This document shows, one piece after another, positions 8,307 to 17,148 of a stretch of 64,000 nt of DNA. The position numbers were made by a program, and so were the translations under genes. Numbering within the stretch: position 1 is the first letter of the stretch; every line of letters starts with the position of its first letter. This DNA is from Sedimentitalea arenosa (lineage in GTDB: Bacteria > Pseudomonadota > Alphaproteobacteria > Rhodobacterales > Rhodobacteraceae): contig NZ_JAELVR010000003.1 of the NCBI RefSeq assembly GCF_016428585.1, forward strand, positions 248,001 to 312,000, given 5' to 3'. The notes under the pieces are model-generated. The model made no database searches, was not told the origin of the DNA, and saw nothing but the letters and a program-made list of their open reading frames with translations.

Positions 8307-10444
8307 TCGGTCAAGGCGCCGATACGCGCGGCCGGAATGCCCTGTTCGCGAAGCGCGGCGAGAATCGCGTCGGCCTCGCCCGGATCGACCGCGGCCAGCA
8401 ACCCGCCGGCGGTCTGCGGATCGAACAGCAGATCGGCCTTGCCGCCCGTGGGCAGTTCGGGAACCAGCGCGCGGTTCTCGGGATACAGGGTCGAGCGGAT
8501 GCCCTCTGCGGCCATCTCCTCGGCCCCGTTCAAGGCCGGGATCGCGTCCAGATGAAGCACAGCGCCGGTGCCCGAGGCTTCGCAGATGCCATGCAGGTGT
8601 CCGGCCAGGCCAAACCCCGTGACGTCGGTCATTGCCCGTGCCGACGCCAACAACCGTGAAGCGGTCGTTTGCGGACGCACCATATGGTCCAGCGCCGCAG
8701 CGATCCACTCGCCCCGCGCCGCGCCGGCCATGTCGGCGGCCATCAGCACGCCGCTGCCGATCGGCTTGGTCAGGATCAGGACGTCTCCCGGTCGTCCGCC
8801 CGCCAGCGTGATCGGATCGCGGGTACAGAGCCCGGTCACGGTGAACCCGATGGTCATCTCGCTGCCAACAGAGGAATGGCCGCCGACGATCTCGGCACCT
8901 GCGGCACGAAACACCTCGGCCGCAGTCTGCATGATTTCGCCGAGCGTCCGCTCCTGCAGCGCAGGGGCGAGGCGGGGCAGGATGATCGTCGCCGTAGCCG
9001 CCTGCGGCTCGGCCCCCATCGCCCAGATATCGCCGAGCGCGTGCACGGCGGCGATCCGCGTCATCACCACCGGGTCCTCAACGAGGGCGCGCAGGTGATC
9101 GGTCGTCATGACCTGTCGCGCTCCGCCGGTCTGCAACAGGGCGGCATCGTCGCCGGGCAACGTGGTCACGTCGGTCCGGTCGGTGCCGGGCAGCGCCGAA
9201 AGGGCACGCCTGAGCGCGCCGCGACCGACCTTCGCGCCGCATCCGCCGCACATCGGCTTGTCGCCGAGCGCCTCCTTGAGGCCGCTGGTGTGCACCGGCG
9301 GCAACTCGCCCGCGTCCATCACCGGCAGGTCGCGGAACTTGCCGATGAACTTGCGGTCGATACGATCCTTCCACCGCCACATCAGAGGGCCGGACAGGGT
9401 CAGGCCGAACCGTTCGGCGAGGGCCGATTTCTCGCCCATCGAGATCAGCTTGAGATAGTCTTTCTGTGGCTGGTAGCGCCGCATCTGGCCGCCGGTCATC
9501 GCCGCGCAGAGATTGTCATACAGGATCGGCGCCTGTCGCACCGCATAAACGCCCGCCTTGGGCCGCGGCGCATGGGTCATCGCGGCGCAATCGCCTACGG
9601 CGAACACCGAGGGGTCGCTGGATTGCAGGGTCGCGCCGACAGTCACGAAACCGTCGCGAGCGTCCAGTCCGCTCTGCCCGATCCAGTCATAGGCCCGTGC
9701 CCCGGCGGCCCCGGTGGTGAACCCGGATGGGATGGATTTGCCATCGGACAGCAGGACGGCCTCGGTCGTGATCTCAGCCACCTCGACCCGCTCCAGGACC
9801 TTGATCCCCAGCGCCGCCATCTGCGTCAGCAGCGTTTCGCGCGCCCTTGTCCCGATATCCGTCAGTGCGTCCGAGCGATCGATCAGCGTGACTTCTGCCA
9901 CGCGCCCGCGGACGGACAGCGCATGGGCCATCGCCATCGCAAGCTCGCAGCCCGCGACGCCTGCACCCAGCACCACGACCGGCGCCGACCCGTTGGCCTC
10001 ATCCTCAAGAAAGGCCCGCCAGCGGGTGGCGAATGGCCCGAGCGGTTTCGCAGGCACCGCGTGGTCGGCGAAACCGGGCAGGCCCGGCATGTCCGAGGTG
10101 ATGCCGATATCGACCGAGCAGAGGTCAAAGGCGATCGGCGGACGCCCGGGTACATGTACCAGCCGCTGTTTCAGGTCCAGCTCTTCCGCCGCCCCGAGAA
10201 TGACCCTCGCGCCGGCGAACCGGGCGAGCCGGACAAGGTCGATGTCCAGCTCCTCCCGATCGTAGTGCCCGGCCACGAACCCCGGCAACATCCCTGAATA
10301 GGGCGCCGTCGGGCCGGGGTTGATCACGGTGACGCGCGCGCCGGGCAGGGGACGCATCCCCCATTTCCGCAGCACCAGCGCATGGGTATGGCCACCGCCG
10401 ATCAGTACGAGGTCATGGGTCAGGGGAAGGTGGGCGTTCTGCAT
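8279..10444 (-). CDS. selD: Selenide, water dikinase fused to an FAD/NAD(P) oxidoreductase domain
   Basis: A 721-residue two-domain protein starting at ATG 10444. Residues 1 to about 380 are a pyridine nucleotide-disulfide/NDH-2-like flavoprotein: FAD motif GGGHTH (16-21), second dinucleotide motif GAGVAG (160-165) and FAVGDCA (281-287). Residues 398-721 are SelD, with GCGAK (Cys402, Lys405) matching the catalytic Cys17/Lys20 of the E. coli enzyme, then PGDDAALL, GGHSSVGSE and DVTGFGLAGH. SelD makes selenophosphate from selenide and ATP. The flavoprotein may reduce selenium species or channel electrons to the dikinase; that is inference from the fusion. The catalytic position is Cys, so the gene needs no selenocysteine. 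Confidence 0.95.
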   Translation of the reverse strand: MQNAHLPLTHDLVLIGGGHTHALVLRKWGMRPLPGARVTVINPGPTAPYSGMLPGFVAGHYDREELDIDLVRLARFAGARVILGAAEELDLKQRLVHVPGRPPIAFDLCSVDIGITSDMPGLPGFADHAVPAKPLGPFATRWRAFLEDEANGSAPVVVLGAGVAGCELAMAMAHALSVRGRVAEVTLIDRSDALTDIGTRARETLLTQMAALGIKVLERVEVAEITTEAVLLSDGKSIPSGFTTGAAGARAYDWIGQSGLDARDGFVTVGATLQSSDPSVFAVGDCAAMTHAPRPKAGVYAVRQAPILYDNLCAAMTGGQMRRYQPQKDYLKLISMGEKSALAERFGLTLSGPLMWRWKDRIDRKFIGKFRDLPVMDAGELPPVHTSGLKEALGDKPMCGGCGAKVGRGALRRALSALPGTDRTDVTTLPGDDAALLQTGGARQVMTTDHLRALVEDPVVMTRIAAVHALGDIWAMGAEPQAATATIILPRLAPALQERTLGEIMQTAAEVFRAAGAEIVGGHSSVGSEMTIGFTVTGLCTRDPITLAGGRPGDVLILTKPIGSGVLMAADMAGAARGEWIAAALDHMVRPQTTASRLLASARAMTDVTGFGLAGHLHGICEASGTGAVLHLDAIPALNGAEEMAAEGIRSTLYPENRALVPELPTGGKADLLFDPQTAGGLLAAVDPGEADAILAALREQGIPAARIGALTDQVGLLTLD

Positions 10445-10577
10445 GGATCCGGTTGTATCGGCTTTTGACACCCGCGCAAGGCGGCGCATGCTGACGGAAA
10501 GCGGCGCAATCGTGATTGTCCAGGGCGAAGGGATTGCGGCACTCTATGAGCGGTTCAATTCGAAAAGGGAAGATGTC
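10445..10577. promoter_or_regulatory. Divergent promoter region between selD and the DUF302 gene
   Basis: A 133-bp gap between divergent genes. A perfect -35-like TTGACA lies at 10465-10470, but no convincing -10 box stands 16-18 bp after it. The ribosome site AAGGGA precedes the ATG at 10578. Nothing else is recognisable. Confidence 0.35.
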
Positions 10578-11063
10578 ATGCGAAACCTCATCGGAATCCT
10601 CCTGATGCTGGCGCTCGTCGGCACCTCTGCCGTCGCCGCCCAGGAACTGAGCGAGCGTGACGGCTGGGTGATCCTGCCGACCGCGCAGAACCACGCGGAC
10701 CTGGTCGAGTCCGTCAGGACCGCGACCCAGGCGAACCAGATGGGGGTGGTGACCGAGGCCGGCCCGACTGCCATGGCCGCGCGGCGCGGTATCACAATCC
10801 CGGAAAACCGTGTGATCGGTATCTTCAACAATGATTTCGCAGTGCGCATCCTCGCGCTGTCGACTGCCGCGATGATCGAGGCTCCGATTCGCATCTATGT
10901 GACCGAGAACGAGGACGACACCGCCACGCTGTCCTACAAGACGCCGAGCCACGTCTTCGCGCCCTACATGGATGAAGGCGGGCGGGACCTGGCCGACATG
11001 GCGGCCGAACTCGACGCGCGCTTCGCGGCCATCGCCGCGGCGGCGACAGACCCGTCACAGTGA
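10578..11063 (+). CDS. Secreted DUF302 family protein
   Basis: A 161-residue protein with a clear signal peptide (residues 1-20, cleaved after VAA or VAAQ). The ribosome site AAGGGA lies 8 bp before ATG 10578. The mature part (about 25-140) is a DUF302 domain, with the family's RGITIPENRVIGIFNNDFAVRIL and IYVTEN segments and a C-terminal Ala-rich helix. DUF302 has a small alpha/beta fold found in periplasmic proteins, sometimes near metal or sulfur functions; its role is not known. It faces away from selD and 72 bp precede the next gene. Confidence 0.85.
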   Translation: MRNLIGILLMLALVGTSAVAAQELSERDGWVILPTAQNHADLVESVRTATQANQMGVVTEAGPTAMAARRGITIPENRVIGIFNNDFAVRILALSTAAMIEAPIRIYVTENEDDTATLSYKTPSHVFAPYMDEGGRDLADMAAELDARFAAIAAAATDPSQ

Positions 11064-11135
11064 CGTGAAGGGGCTTGCCGCGGCGCGCGCGCTTCGCCAC
11101 TGCGGTCGCACCATTTCCGGCCGGAGCATGACCGA

Positions 11136-12755
11136 ATGACATCCCCCACCTTGCGCGCTGCCGATGTGCTCGCCAAACGGCTCTACGAGGCAGGCTGCCG
11201 TCACGCGTTCGGGATGCCGGGCGGAGAGGTTCTGACCCTTGTCGACGCGCTCGAGGCAGCCGGTATCCGCTTCACCCTGGTCAAGCACGAGAACGCTGCC
11301 GGGTTCATCGCCGAAGGCGTCCATCACCAGGACGGCGCCCCCGCGATACTGGTCGCAACCATCGGTCCGGGCGCGATGAACGGGGTGAACGTGGTCGCCA
11401 ACGCGCACCAGGACCGGGTGCCGATGATCGTCCTGACCGGCTGCGTCGATGCAGACGAGGCATTGACCTACACACATCAGGTTCTCGACCATGCGGCGGT
11501 GTTCACCCCGATCACCAAGGCCAGCTTTCGCCTGACTGCAACGGGGGCCGATACGATCGCCGACAAGGCGATCAACTGCGCCACCGATCCGCGACCCGGG
11601 CCTGTGCATGTGGATGTGCCGATCTCGGTCGCCGACGCAGTGGTCCCCCTCTCGCGCCCGCGCCGCCGCTGCCCGGCCAGCGCGACCGCACCTGCGGGAG
11701 CCGACCTCGCGCTGGCCCGCGACTGGTTGGTGCAGGCGGAAAGACCGCTGGCGGTGATCGGACTGGACGTGTTGGACGGCGACACGGGCTGCGTGCTGCG
11801 CGCCTTTGTCGAGCATTTCGATATCCCCTTCGTCACGACCTACAAGGCCAAGGGTGTGATCGCCGAAACCCATCCGCTCTGTCTCGGCGCAGCGGGTCTG
11901 TCACCTCTGGCCGACAGCCACCTGCTGCCTCTGGTGCGCCAGGCGGACCTGATTGTTGCCATCGGCTACGACCCGATCGAAATGCGCCCGGGCTGGCGCG
12001 ATGCCTGGGATGTCGACCTGCAGAAGGTCGTGGATATCGCGGCGGTCGCCAACACGCACTACATGCACCAGGCGAGCCTTGAGATCATCGCCGACATACC
12101 GGCGACGGTCGAGGCGCTGGCCCATGGATTGAAGGCCCGCAAGAATTGGCCCGAGGGTCAGCCCGACGCTACGCGCAACGCATTGCGTTCGGCCTTTCCG
12201 ACGGAGGATGACTGGGGGCCGGCGGCGGTCATCGCCGAAGCACGCGACGTCTTGCCCGAGCAGACGCTCGCCACGGTGGACAGCGGCGCGCATCGCATCC
12301 TGCTGTCCCAGATGTGGACCTGCATGGCACCGCGCGATCTTGTCCAATCCTCCGGGCTCTGTACCATGGGCTGCGCCGTTCCCCTCGCGATCGGACGCAA
12401 GTTGGCCGCGCCCGATCGCCCGGTCGTCTGTTTTTCGGGCGATGCGGGCTTCCTGATGGTCGCAGGCGAGCTCTCGACCGCCGCCGAACTTGGCACGGCG
12501 GTGATCTTCGTGGTGTTCGTCGATGCGAGCCTTGCCCTGATCGAATTGAAACAACGCCAGAGACAGATGGCGAACAAGGGGGTCGATTTCGGCCGCCACG
12601 ATTTCGCCGCCATCGGTCGCGCCTTTGGGGGCAATGGCGTGCGTGTTCGGTCGCGCGAAGAATTGCGCATCGCGCTTGAACAGGCGCTGACGGCTGATCG
12701 TTTTACCGTCATTGCCGCCGAAATCGATGCGCAGGGATATGACGGGCGCATCTGA
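11136..12755 (+). CDS. Thiamine-diphosphate enzyme, acetolactate-synthase-like
   Basis: A 539-residue protein with the three domains of the POX/IlvB superfamily: N-terminal PYR domain with GMPGGEVLTLVD and the catalytic Glu in KHENAAGFIAEG (about residue 51), a central Rossmann domain (about 190-320), and a C-terminal PP domain. The Mg/ThDP motif reads GDAGF...VDASLAL, so the usual GDG has Ala as third residue and the usual Asn is Asp. IlvN-type small subunit genes are absent nearby, so this is probably not the biosynthetic acetolactate synthase. It may decarboxylate another 2-oxo acid. It is 72 bp downstream of the DUF302 gene. Confidence 0.85.
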   Translation: MTSPTLRAADVLAKRLYEAGCRHAFGMPGGEVLTLVDALEAAGIRFTLVKHENAAGFIAEGVHHQDGAPAILVATIGPGAMNGVNVVANAHQDRVPMIVLTGCVDADEALTYTHQVLDHAAVFTPITKASFRLTATGADTIADKAINCATDPRPGPVHVDVPISVADAVVPLSRPRRRCPASATAPAGADLALARDWLVQAERPLAVIGLDVLDGDTGCVLRAFVEHFDIPFVTTYKAKGVIAETHPLCLGAAGLSPLADSHLLPLVRQADLIVAIGYDPIEMRPGWRDAWDVDLQKVVDIAAVANTHYMHQASLEIIADIPATVEALAHGLKARKNWPEGQPDATRNALRSAFPTEDDWGPAAVIAEARDVLPEQTLATVDSGAHRILLSQMWTCMAPRDLVQSSGLCTMGCAVPLAIGRKLAAPDRPVVCFSGDAGFLMVAGELSTAAELGTAVIFVVFVDASLALIELKQRQRQMANKGVDFGRHDFAAIGRAFGGNGVRVRSREELRIALEQALTADRFTVIAAEIDAQGYDGRI

Positions 12756-13003
12756 TCGCTTGCGCGACACGGTTCGGTAAGGATCACGAAACGGCGATTC
12801 CGTGCCACCATGCGCGCCGCCTTGCCGATGCGGGCGCACCTGTGGCGACTAATCGCCCAAATCGGCATCACGACAGGCAATAATTCTCGCATTGCCCACA
12901 CGCGCTCTCACCAATGCGAGAGCCGCTTCGATAGAGATATTTCAACACGTTACGCTCTGGTAGTGAACATTAGACCTTTCGATCACCTGAACTGGATCCC
13001 AGC
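12756..13003. promoter_or_regulatory. Intergenic region with an inverted repeat upstream of the TPR gene
   Basis: A 248-bp gap. TCTCGCATTG (12885-12894) and its exact reverse complement CAATGCGAGA (12912-12921) are separated by 17 bp. The arrangement could be a stem-loop or a dimer site for a regulator. It lies 83 bp before the start of the next gene. No coding potential is apparent in the rest. Confidence 0.4.
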
Positions 13004-14377
13004 ATGCAACATGACGTTTTCGGGCAAAAGACCTGCGTCACACGGCCCGAGACCCTGACCGAGTGGAATGCCGCACTGCTCGGGTTCCTTGCGCATTCCG
13101 CGGTGACGCCCAAGCATCTGATGGCCGTTCTTCAGGCGGAGCCGGGCTTTGCCCTTGGGCATGCGGTGAAAGGCTTGTTCTACCTGCTTCTCGGGCGGCG
13201 CGAACTCGTCGCTGTGGCGGAAGACGATCTTGCCGCTGCGCGCAAGGCGCTGTCCGAAGGCCACGCCGACGAGCGGGACCGGCAGTTTGTCGAGGCGCTC
13301 GCGGCCTGGCTGCAGGGGTATCCGTCGCGTTCTGTCCAACATCTCGAACAGGTGTTGCGCCGCCATCCCGAAGATGCCCTCGCGATGAAGCTGAGCCACG
13401 CGATCCGCTTCGTTCTGGGCGACGGGACCGGGATGCGCCGATCCGTCGAGCGCGTCTTGCCGGCCTACGCTCCGGACCACCCGGGCCACGGCTATCTTCT
13501 GGGCTGCCACGCCTTCGCGCTGGAAGAAACCGGCGACTATGAACGGGCCGAGATCGCGGGACGTCAGGCGCTCTGGACCGCGCCGGACGATGCCTGGGGC
13601 CTGCACGCCGTGGCGCATGTCCATGACATGACCGGCAACGCGCGGGCCGGCCTGAAATGGCTGGCGGGGCGCGAGAATGCCTGGGCGCATTGCAACAACT
13701 TCCGTTACCACGTCTGGTGGCACAAGGCGCTGCTGCATCTCGATCAGGGAGAGAACGACGCGGTGATCGAGCTCTACGACAGCGAGATCCGCAAGGACCG
13801 CACCGACGACTATCGCGATATCTCCAACGCCACCTCCCTGCTGATGCGGCTCGAACTGGAAGGTGTCGATGTGGCGGACCGCTGGCAGGAACTGGCCGAT
13901 CTGAGCGCCGCGCGCACCCAGGATGGCTGCCTGATCTTCGCCGATCTGCACTATCTTATGGCCCTCACGGCCGAGCGGCGCAAAGCCGAGATCGCCACGC
14001 TGATGCGCCGGATGCAGCGTGATGCGACGACCGCAGCGCCGGACGAGTTCGAACAGCGTATGGCCCGGCCCGGTCTGGACGCGGCCGAGGGCGTTCGGGC
14101 CTTTGGAGAAGCACGCTACGGTGCGGCCTTCGCGCACCTGGTGAGGGCGCGGGAGGCAATGCAACTGGCTGGCGGAAGCCATGCGCAGCGCGACGTTTTC
14201 GAGCGCATGACGATCGATGCGGGCCTGCGCGCAGGTCGGCTGGATGACGCCGAACGAATCCTGAAAGAGCGGCAAGCGCTTCGCGCCGGGACCGAAGACG
14301 GATATACCGCCGTTCGGCGCGATTTGATCTCTATCGCGCGCGGCGAATCTGGGGCAGAGAGCGTTCCGGCCCAATAA
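13004..14377 (+). CDS. Tetratricopeptide-repeat protein, TTC38/StaR-like
   Basis: A 457-residue all-helical protein. Several TPR-like helix pairs are visible (for example around 30-110, 145-200 and 300-360), and the segment AWGLHAVAHVHDMTGNARAGLKWL, followed by CNNFRYHVWWHKALLHLDQG, matches the conserved core of the TTC38/StaR-like family found in bacteria and eukaryotes. No signal peptide or membrane segment is present, so it is cytosolic. The family has no assigned reaction; conserved His and Trp residues in the core suggest more than a scaffold. It stands 25 bp before opgC, but I see no functional link to glucan synthesis. Confidence 0.85.
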   Translation: MQHDVFGQKTCVTRPETLTEWNAALLGFLAHSAVTPKHLMAVLQAEPGFALGHAVKGLFYLLLGRRELVAVAEDDLAAARKALSEGHADERDRQFVEALAAWLQGYPSRSVQHLEQVLRRHPEDALAMKLSHAIRFVLGDGTGMRRSVERVLPAYAPDHPGHGYLLGCHAFALEETGDYERAEIAGRQALWTAPDDAWGLHAVAHVHDMTGNARAGLKWLAGRENAWAHCNNFRYHVWWHKALLHLDQGENDAVIELYDSEIRKDRTDDYRDISNATSLLMRLELEGVDVADRWQELADLSAARTQDGCLIFADLHYLMALTAERRKAEIATLMRRMQRDATTAAPDEFEQRMARPGLDAAEGVRAFGEARYGAAFAHLVRAREAMQLAGGSHAQRDVFERMTIDAGLRAGRLDDAERILKERQALRAGTEDGYTAVRRDLISIARGESGAESVPAQ

Positions 14378-14401
14378 CTCGAACAAGGCGTAGAAAAGAC
14401 C

Positions 14402-15649
14402 ATGGCGACCGTTTCGCCCTCAGCAGACTTCGTTTCACTGCCGGTTAAACCGGCGGCGGCCGCGTCAACGACTCGTGATCCGCGGCTGGATTTCTATCGC
14501 GGCATCGCGATGTTCATCATCCTTGTCGCGCACATCCCGGACAACGCCTGGGCCGGCTGGATTCCGGCGCGGTTCGGCTGGTCCGACGCCACAGAGATCT
14601 TCGTGTTCTGTTCCGGCATGGCGTCGGCCATCGCCTTTGGCGGGGCTTTCCTGCGCAAGGGGTGGGCGATGGGCACCGCCCGCGTCGCCTTTCGAGTGTG
14701 GCAGGTCTACTGGGCGCACATCGCGTTGTTCTTCTTCGTGGCCATGGTGATGGCGGCGCTGGATACTTACGGAACGTTCGAGAGGAACTATGTCGAATCC
14801 TTGAATCTCGGCCATTTCTTCGACGATCCGATGACCCAGATCGTCGGGCTTTTTACGCTCACTTATGTGCCGAACTATTTCGATATCCTGCCGATGTACC
14901 TGGTGGTCCTGGCGCTGATGCCGCTCTTTATGGCCCTGGCAGGGTTTCGTTTGGCCGCCGTCGCGGGGGCCAGCATCGCGCTCTGGATCGGGGCCAATAT
15001 CGGCCTGCTGTGGTTGCCGGCGGAACCCTGGTCGGATCGGGAATGGTTCTTCAACCCGTTCGGATGGCAGTTGCTGTTCTTCACCGGCTTCGCCTTCATG
15101 CGCGGCTGGCTGCCCGCGCCGCCGGTTTCGCCACTGCTGATCACGGCGGCGATAGCTTTTCTGGTTCTGTCGGCACCGTTCGGTTCGTGGAAAGTGGTGA
15201 CATGGATCACGGCTGTCAGTCCGGATCTCGGCGACGCGCTGAAGGGGGTCTGGACCTGGGTCGGCGCGCAGGAACGGGCGACCGGGCTCAGCCTGCGCGA
15301 CAAGACCGACTTCGGCGTGTTGCGCTATGTCCATTTCCTGTCGCTTGCCTACCTGGCCTGGGTCGTGGCGGGCGACGGCGGATGCAGGTTGCGGGCCGAG
15401 GGCAGTGGCGGGGCCGCAACGCTCTGGCGCGGCGTGCTGGCGGTGGTCACCAAGGTCGGCCAGCAGTCACTCGCCGTCTTCGTCTTTTCGATGGCCGTGG
15501 CGCGCGTTTTGGGCTTCGTTCTCGACATGACCGGGCGAAGCCCCGCGACATTTCTGCTGGTGAACCTGGGGGGGTTTGCAATGATCATCGCGGTTGCCTA
15601 TCTGGCTGGTTGGTTCAAATCCCAACCGTGGCGGAGCAAACGGGCATGA
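14402..15649 (+). CDS. opgC: OpgC-type membrane acyltransferase for periplasmic glucans
   Basis: A 415-residue membrane protein with about ten helices. It opens with the OpgC signature DPRLDFYRGIAMFIILVAHIP and SDATEIFVFCSGMASA. OpgC proteins add succinyl groups to osmoregulated periplasmic glucans. The gene directly precedes opgG, with an ATGA overlap (15646-15649), and opgH follows, so the role is well supported by context. The ribosome site at ATG 14402 is weak. Acyl substrate specificity cannot be told from the sequence. Confidence 0.9.
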   Translation: MATVSPSADFVSLPVKPAAAASTTRDPRLDFYRGIAMFIILVAHIPDNAWAGWIPARFGWSDATEIFVFCSGMASAIAFGGAFLRKGWAMGTARVAFRVWQVYWAHIALFFFVAMVMAALDTYGTFERNYVESLNLGHFFDDPMTQIVGLFTLTYVPNYFDILPMYLVVLALMPLFMALAGFRLAAVAGASIALWIGANIGLLWLPAEPWSDREWFFNPFGWQLLFFTGFAFMRGWLPAPPVSPLLITAAIAFLVLSAPFGSWKVVTWITAVSPDLGDALKGVWTWVGAQERATGLSLRDKTDFGVLRYVHFLSLAYLAWVVAGDGGCRLRAEGSGGAATLWRGVLAVVTKVGQQSLAVFVFSMAVARVLGFVLDMTGRSPATFLLVNLGGFAMIIAVAYLAGWFKSQPWRSKRA

Positions 15650-17148
15650 GCCTTTCTCGCAGACGTTTTCTAGCCAGCGCTTCGGCTCTGGCCCTGACCG
15701 GACCGGCCTGGGCGACAACGCCCTTGCAGGCATTCGATCGCAACCTCGTCGTCTCGTTGGCGGAGGAACTGGCCGCAGGGCCCTATACCCCGCGCGAGAT
15801 GGTGCCGCAGGAATGGCGCGATCTGACATACGAGCAGTACAAGCTTATCCGTTTCCGACCCGAAGCAGCGTTGTGGTATGGCACCGAGACGCCGTTCAAC
15901 GTCGATTTCTTCACACCCGGTCTCTATTTCCCGCGCACCGTGAAAGTCGAGACGGTGGAGTCCGGCACGACCACTCCGGTCATGTTCGACATGTCGATGT
16001 TCGAGAAGTCCGAGACCGTGCCCGTGTTGCCGGTCGACGACACGCTCGGCTTCTCGGGCCTGCGCCTGCGCACCGAGATGCATCGCCCGGGACTGACGGA
16101 TGAATTCTGCGTGTTCCAGGGGGCAAGCTATTTCCGCGCCATCGGTCTGGACCAGATCTATGGCCTGTCGGCGCGCGGGCTCGCGCTCAGGACCGGCGAT
16201 CCCGAGGGCGAGGAATTCCCCGATTTCATACGCTTCTGGCTGGAACGACCGGAGCCGGGGCAGCGCAACATGATCGTGCACGCCTTGATGGACAGCCCCA
16301 GCGTGACGGGCGCCTATCGGTTCGATATCAGGCCGGGCCCGGCCTGCGTGATGGAGGTCGAAGCGACCCTGTTGGCCCGCGAGGCCCTGCCCCATGTGGG
16401 GCTGGGCCCGCTGACCAGCATGTTCCTGTTCGACGAGACCAACCGCGACCGGTTCGACGATTTCCGCCCGGCCGTGCACGACAGCGACGGCCTGATGATA
16501 TTGAACGGCAATGGCGAGATCCTGTGGCGACCGCTCGCCAACCCGAAAACCCTGCAGGTTTCGTCGTTTCTCGACAGCGACCCGCGCGGGTTCGGGCTGA
16601 TGCAACGTGCGCGGCGGCTCTCTGATTTCGCAGATCTTGAGGCACACTATCACCGCCGGCCGAGCCTGTGGGTCGAACCCCGCGGCGATTGGGGGCAGGG
16701 GGCGGTGACGCTGGTCGAGATCCCGGCGGATCAGGAAATCTATGACAACATCGTCGCCTACTGGCGCCCGAGGATCCCTTACGAGGCCGGCGCGCGGATC
16801 GATCTCGCCTATCGCCTGACCTGGGGCACGCAGGCGCCGATCGCAGCGGATTATGCACGGGTCATCAACACGCGGATGGGGCGCCACCTGCACGGCGGAC
16901 GGATCGTGACGGTCGATTTCGCACCGCATCCGCTGCTGGAGGCCGGGCCCGAGGCGCTGGTGGCCGAGGTGTCCTCGCCTGATGTCGAGACCAGCACGGG
17001 TGTTTTGCAAAGAAATCCGGAAACCGGAGGGCTTCGTCTGGCGTTTACCTTCGAACCCGGCGAGCGGACGCTCGTCGAACTGCGCGCGCAATTGCGCAAG
17101 GAGGATCAGATGGCCAGTGAAGTTTGGCTCTACAGGTGGACTGCATGA
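15646..17148 (+). CDS. opgG: Periplasmic glucan biosynthesis protein OpgG/OpgD
   Basis: A 500-residue exported protein. The N-terminus has a twin-arginine motif (SRRRFLAS, residues 4-11) followed by a hydrophobic stretch and an AWA cleavage site near residue 24, so export by Tat, as for OpgD, is likely. The mature sequence has the family features GLSARGLALRTGDPEGEEFPDF and the DFADLEAHYHRRPSLWVEP block. OpgG acts in the periplasm in assembling the branched beta-glucan backbone. ATGA overlaps link it to opgC before and opgH after. Confidence 0.95.
   Translation: MSLSRRRFLASASALALTGPAWATTPLQAFDRNLVVSLAEELAAGPYTPREMVPQEWRDLTYEQYKLIRFRPEAALWYGTETPFNVDFFTPGLYFPRTVKVETVESGTTTPVMFDMSMFEKSETVPVLPVDDTLGFSGLRLRTEMHRPGLTDEFCVFQGASYFRAIGLDQIYGLSARGLALRTGDPEGEEFPDFIRFWLERPEPGQRNMIVHALMDSPSVTGAYRFDIRPGPACVMEVEATLLAREALPHVGLGPLTSMFLFDETNRDRFDDFRPAVHDSDGLMILNGNGEILWRPLANPKTLQVSSFLDSDPRGFGLMQRARRLSDFADLEAHYHRRPSLWVEPRGDWGQGAVTLVEIPADQEIYDNIVAYWRPRIPYEAGARIDLAYRLTWGTQAPIAADYARVINTRMGRHLHGGRIVTVDFAPHPLLEAGPEALVAEVSSPDVETSTGVLQRNPETGGLRLAFTFEPGERTLVELRAQLRKEDQMASEVWLYRWTA

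Noticed and set aside
15605-15630. Sequence resembling a tRNA T-arm (GGTTCAAATCC flanked by GTTGG/CCAAC)
   Set aside because: It codes for the conserved C-terminal end of OpgC, and no acceptor stem, anticodon arm or D-arm can be built around it.
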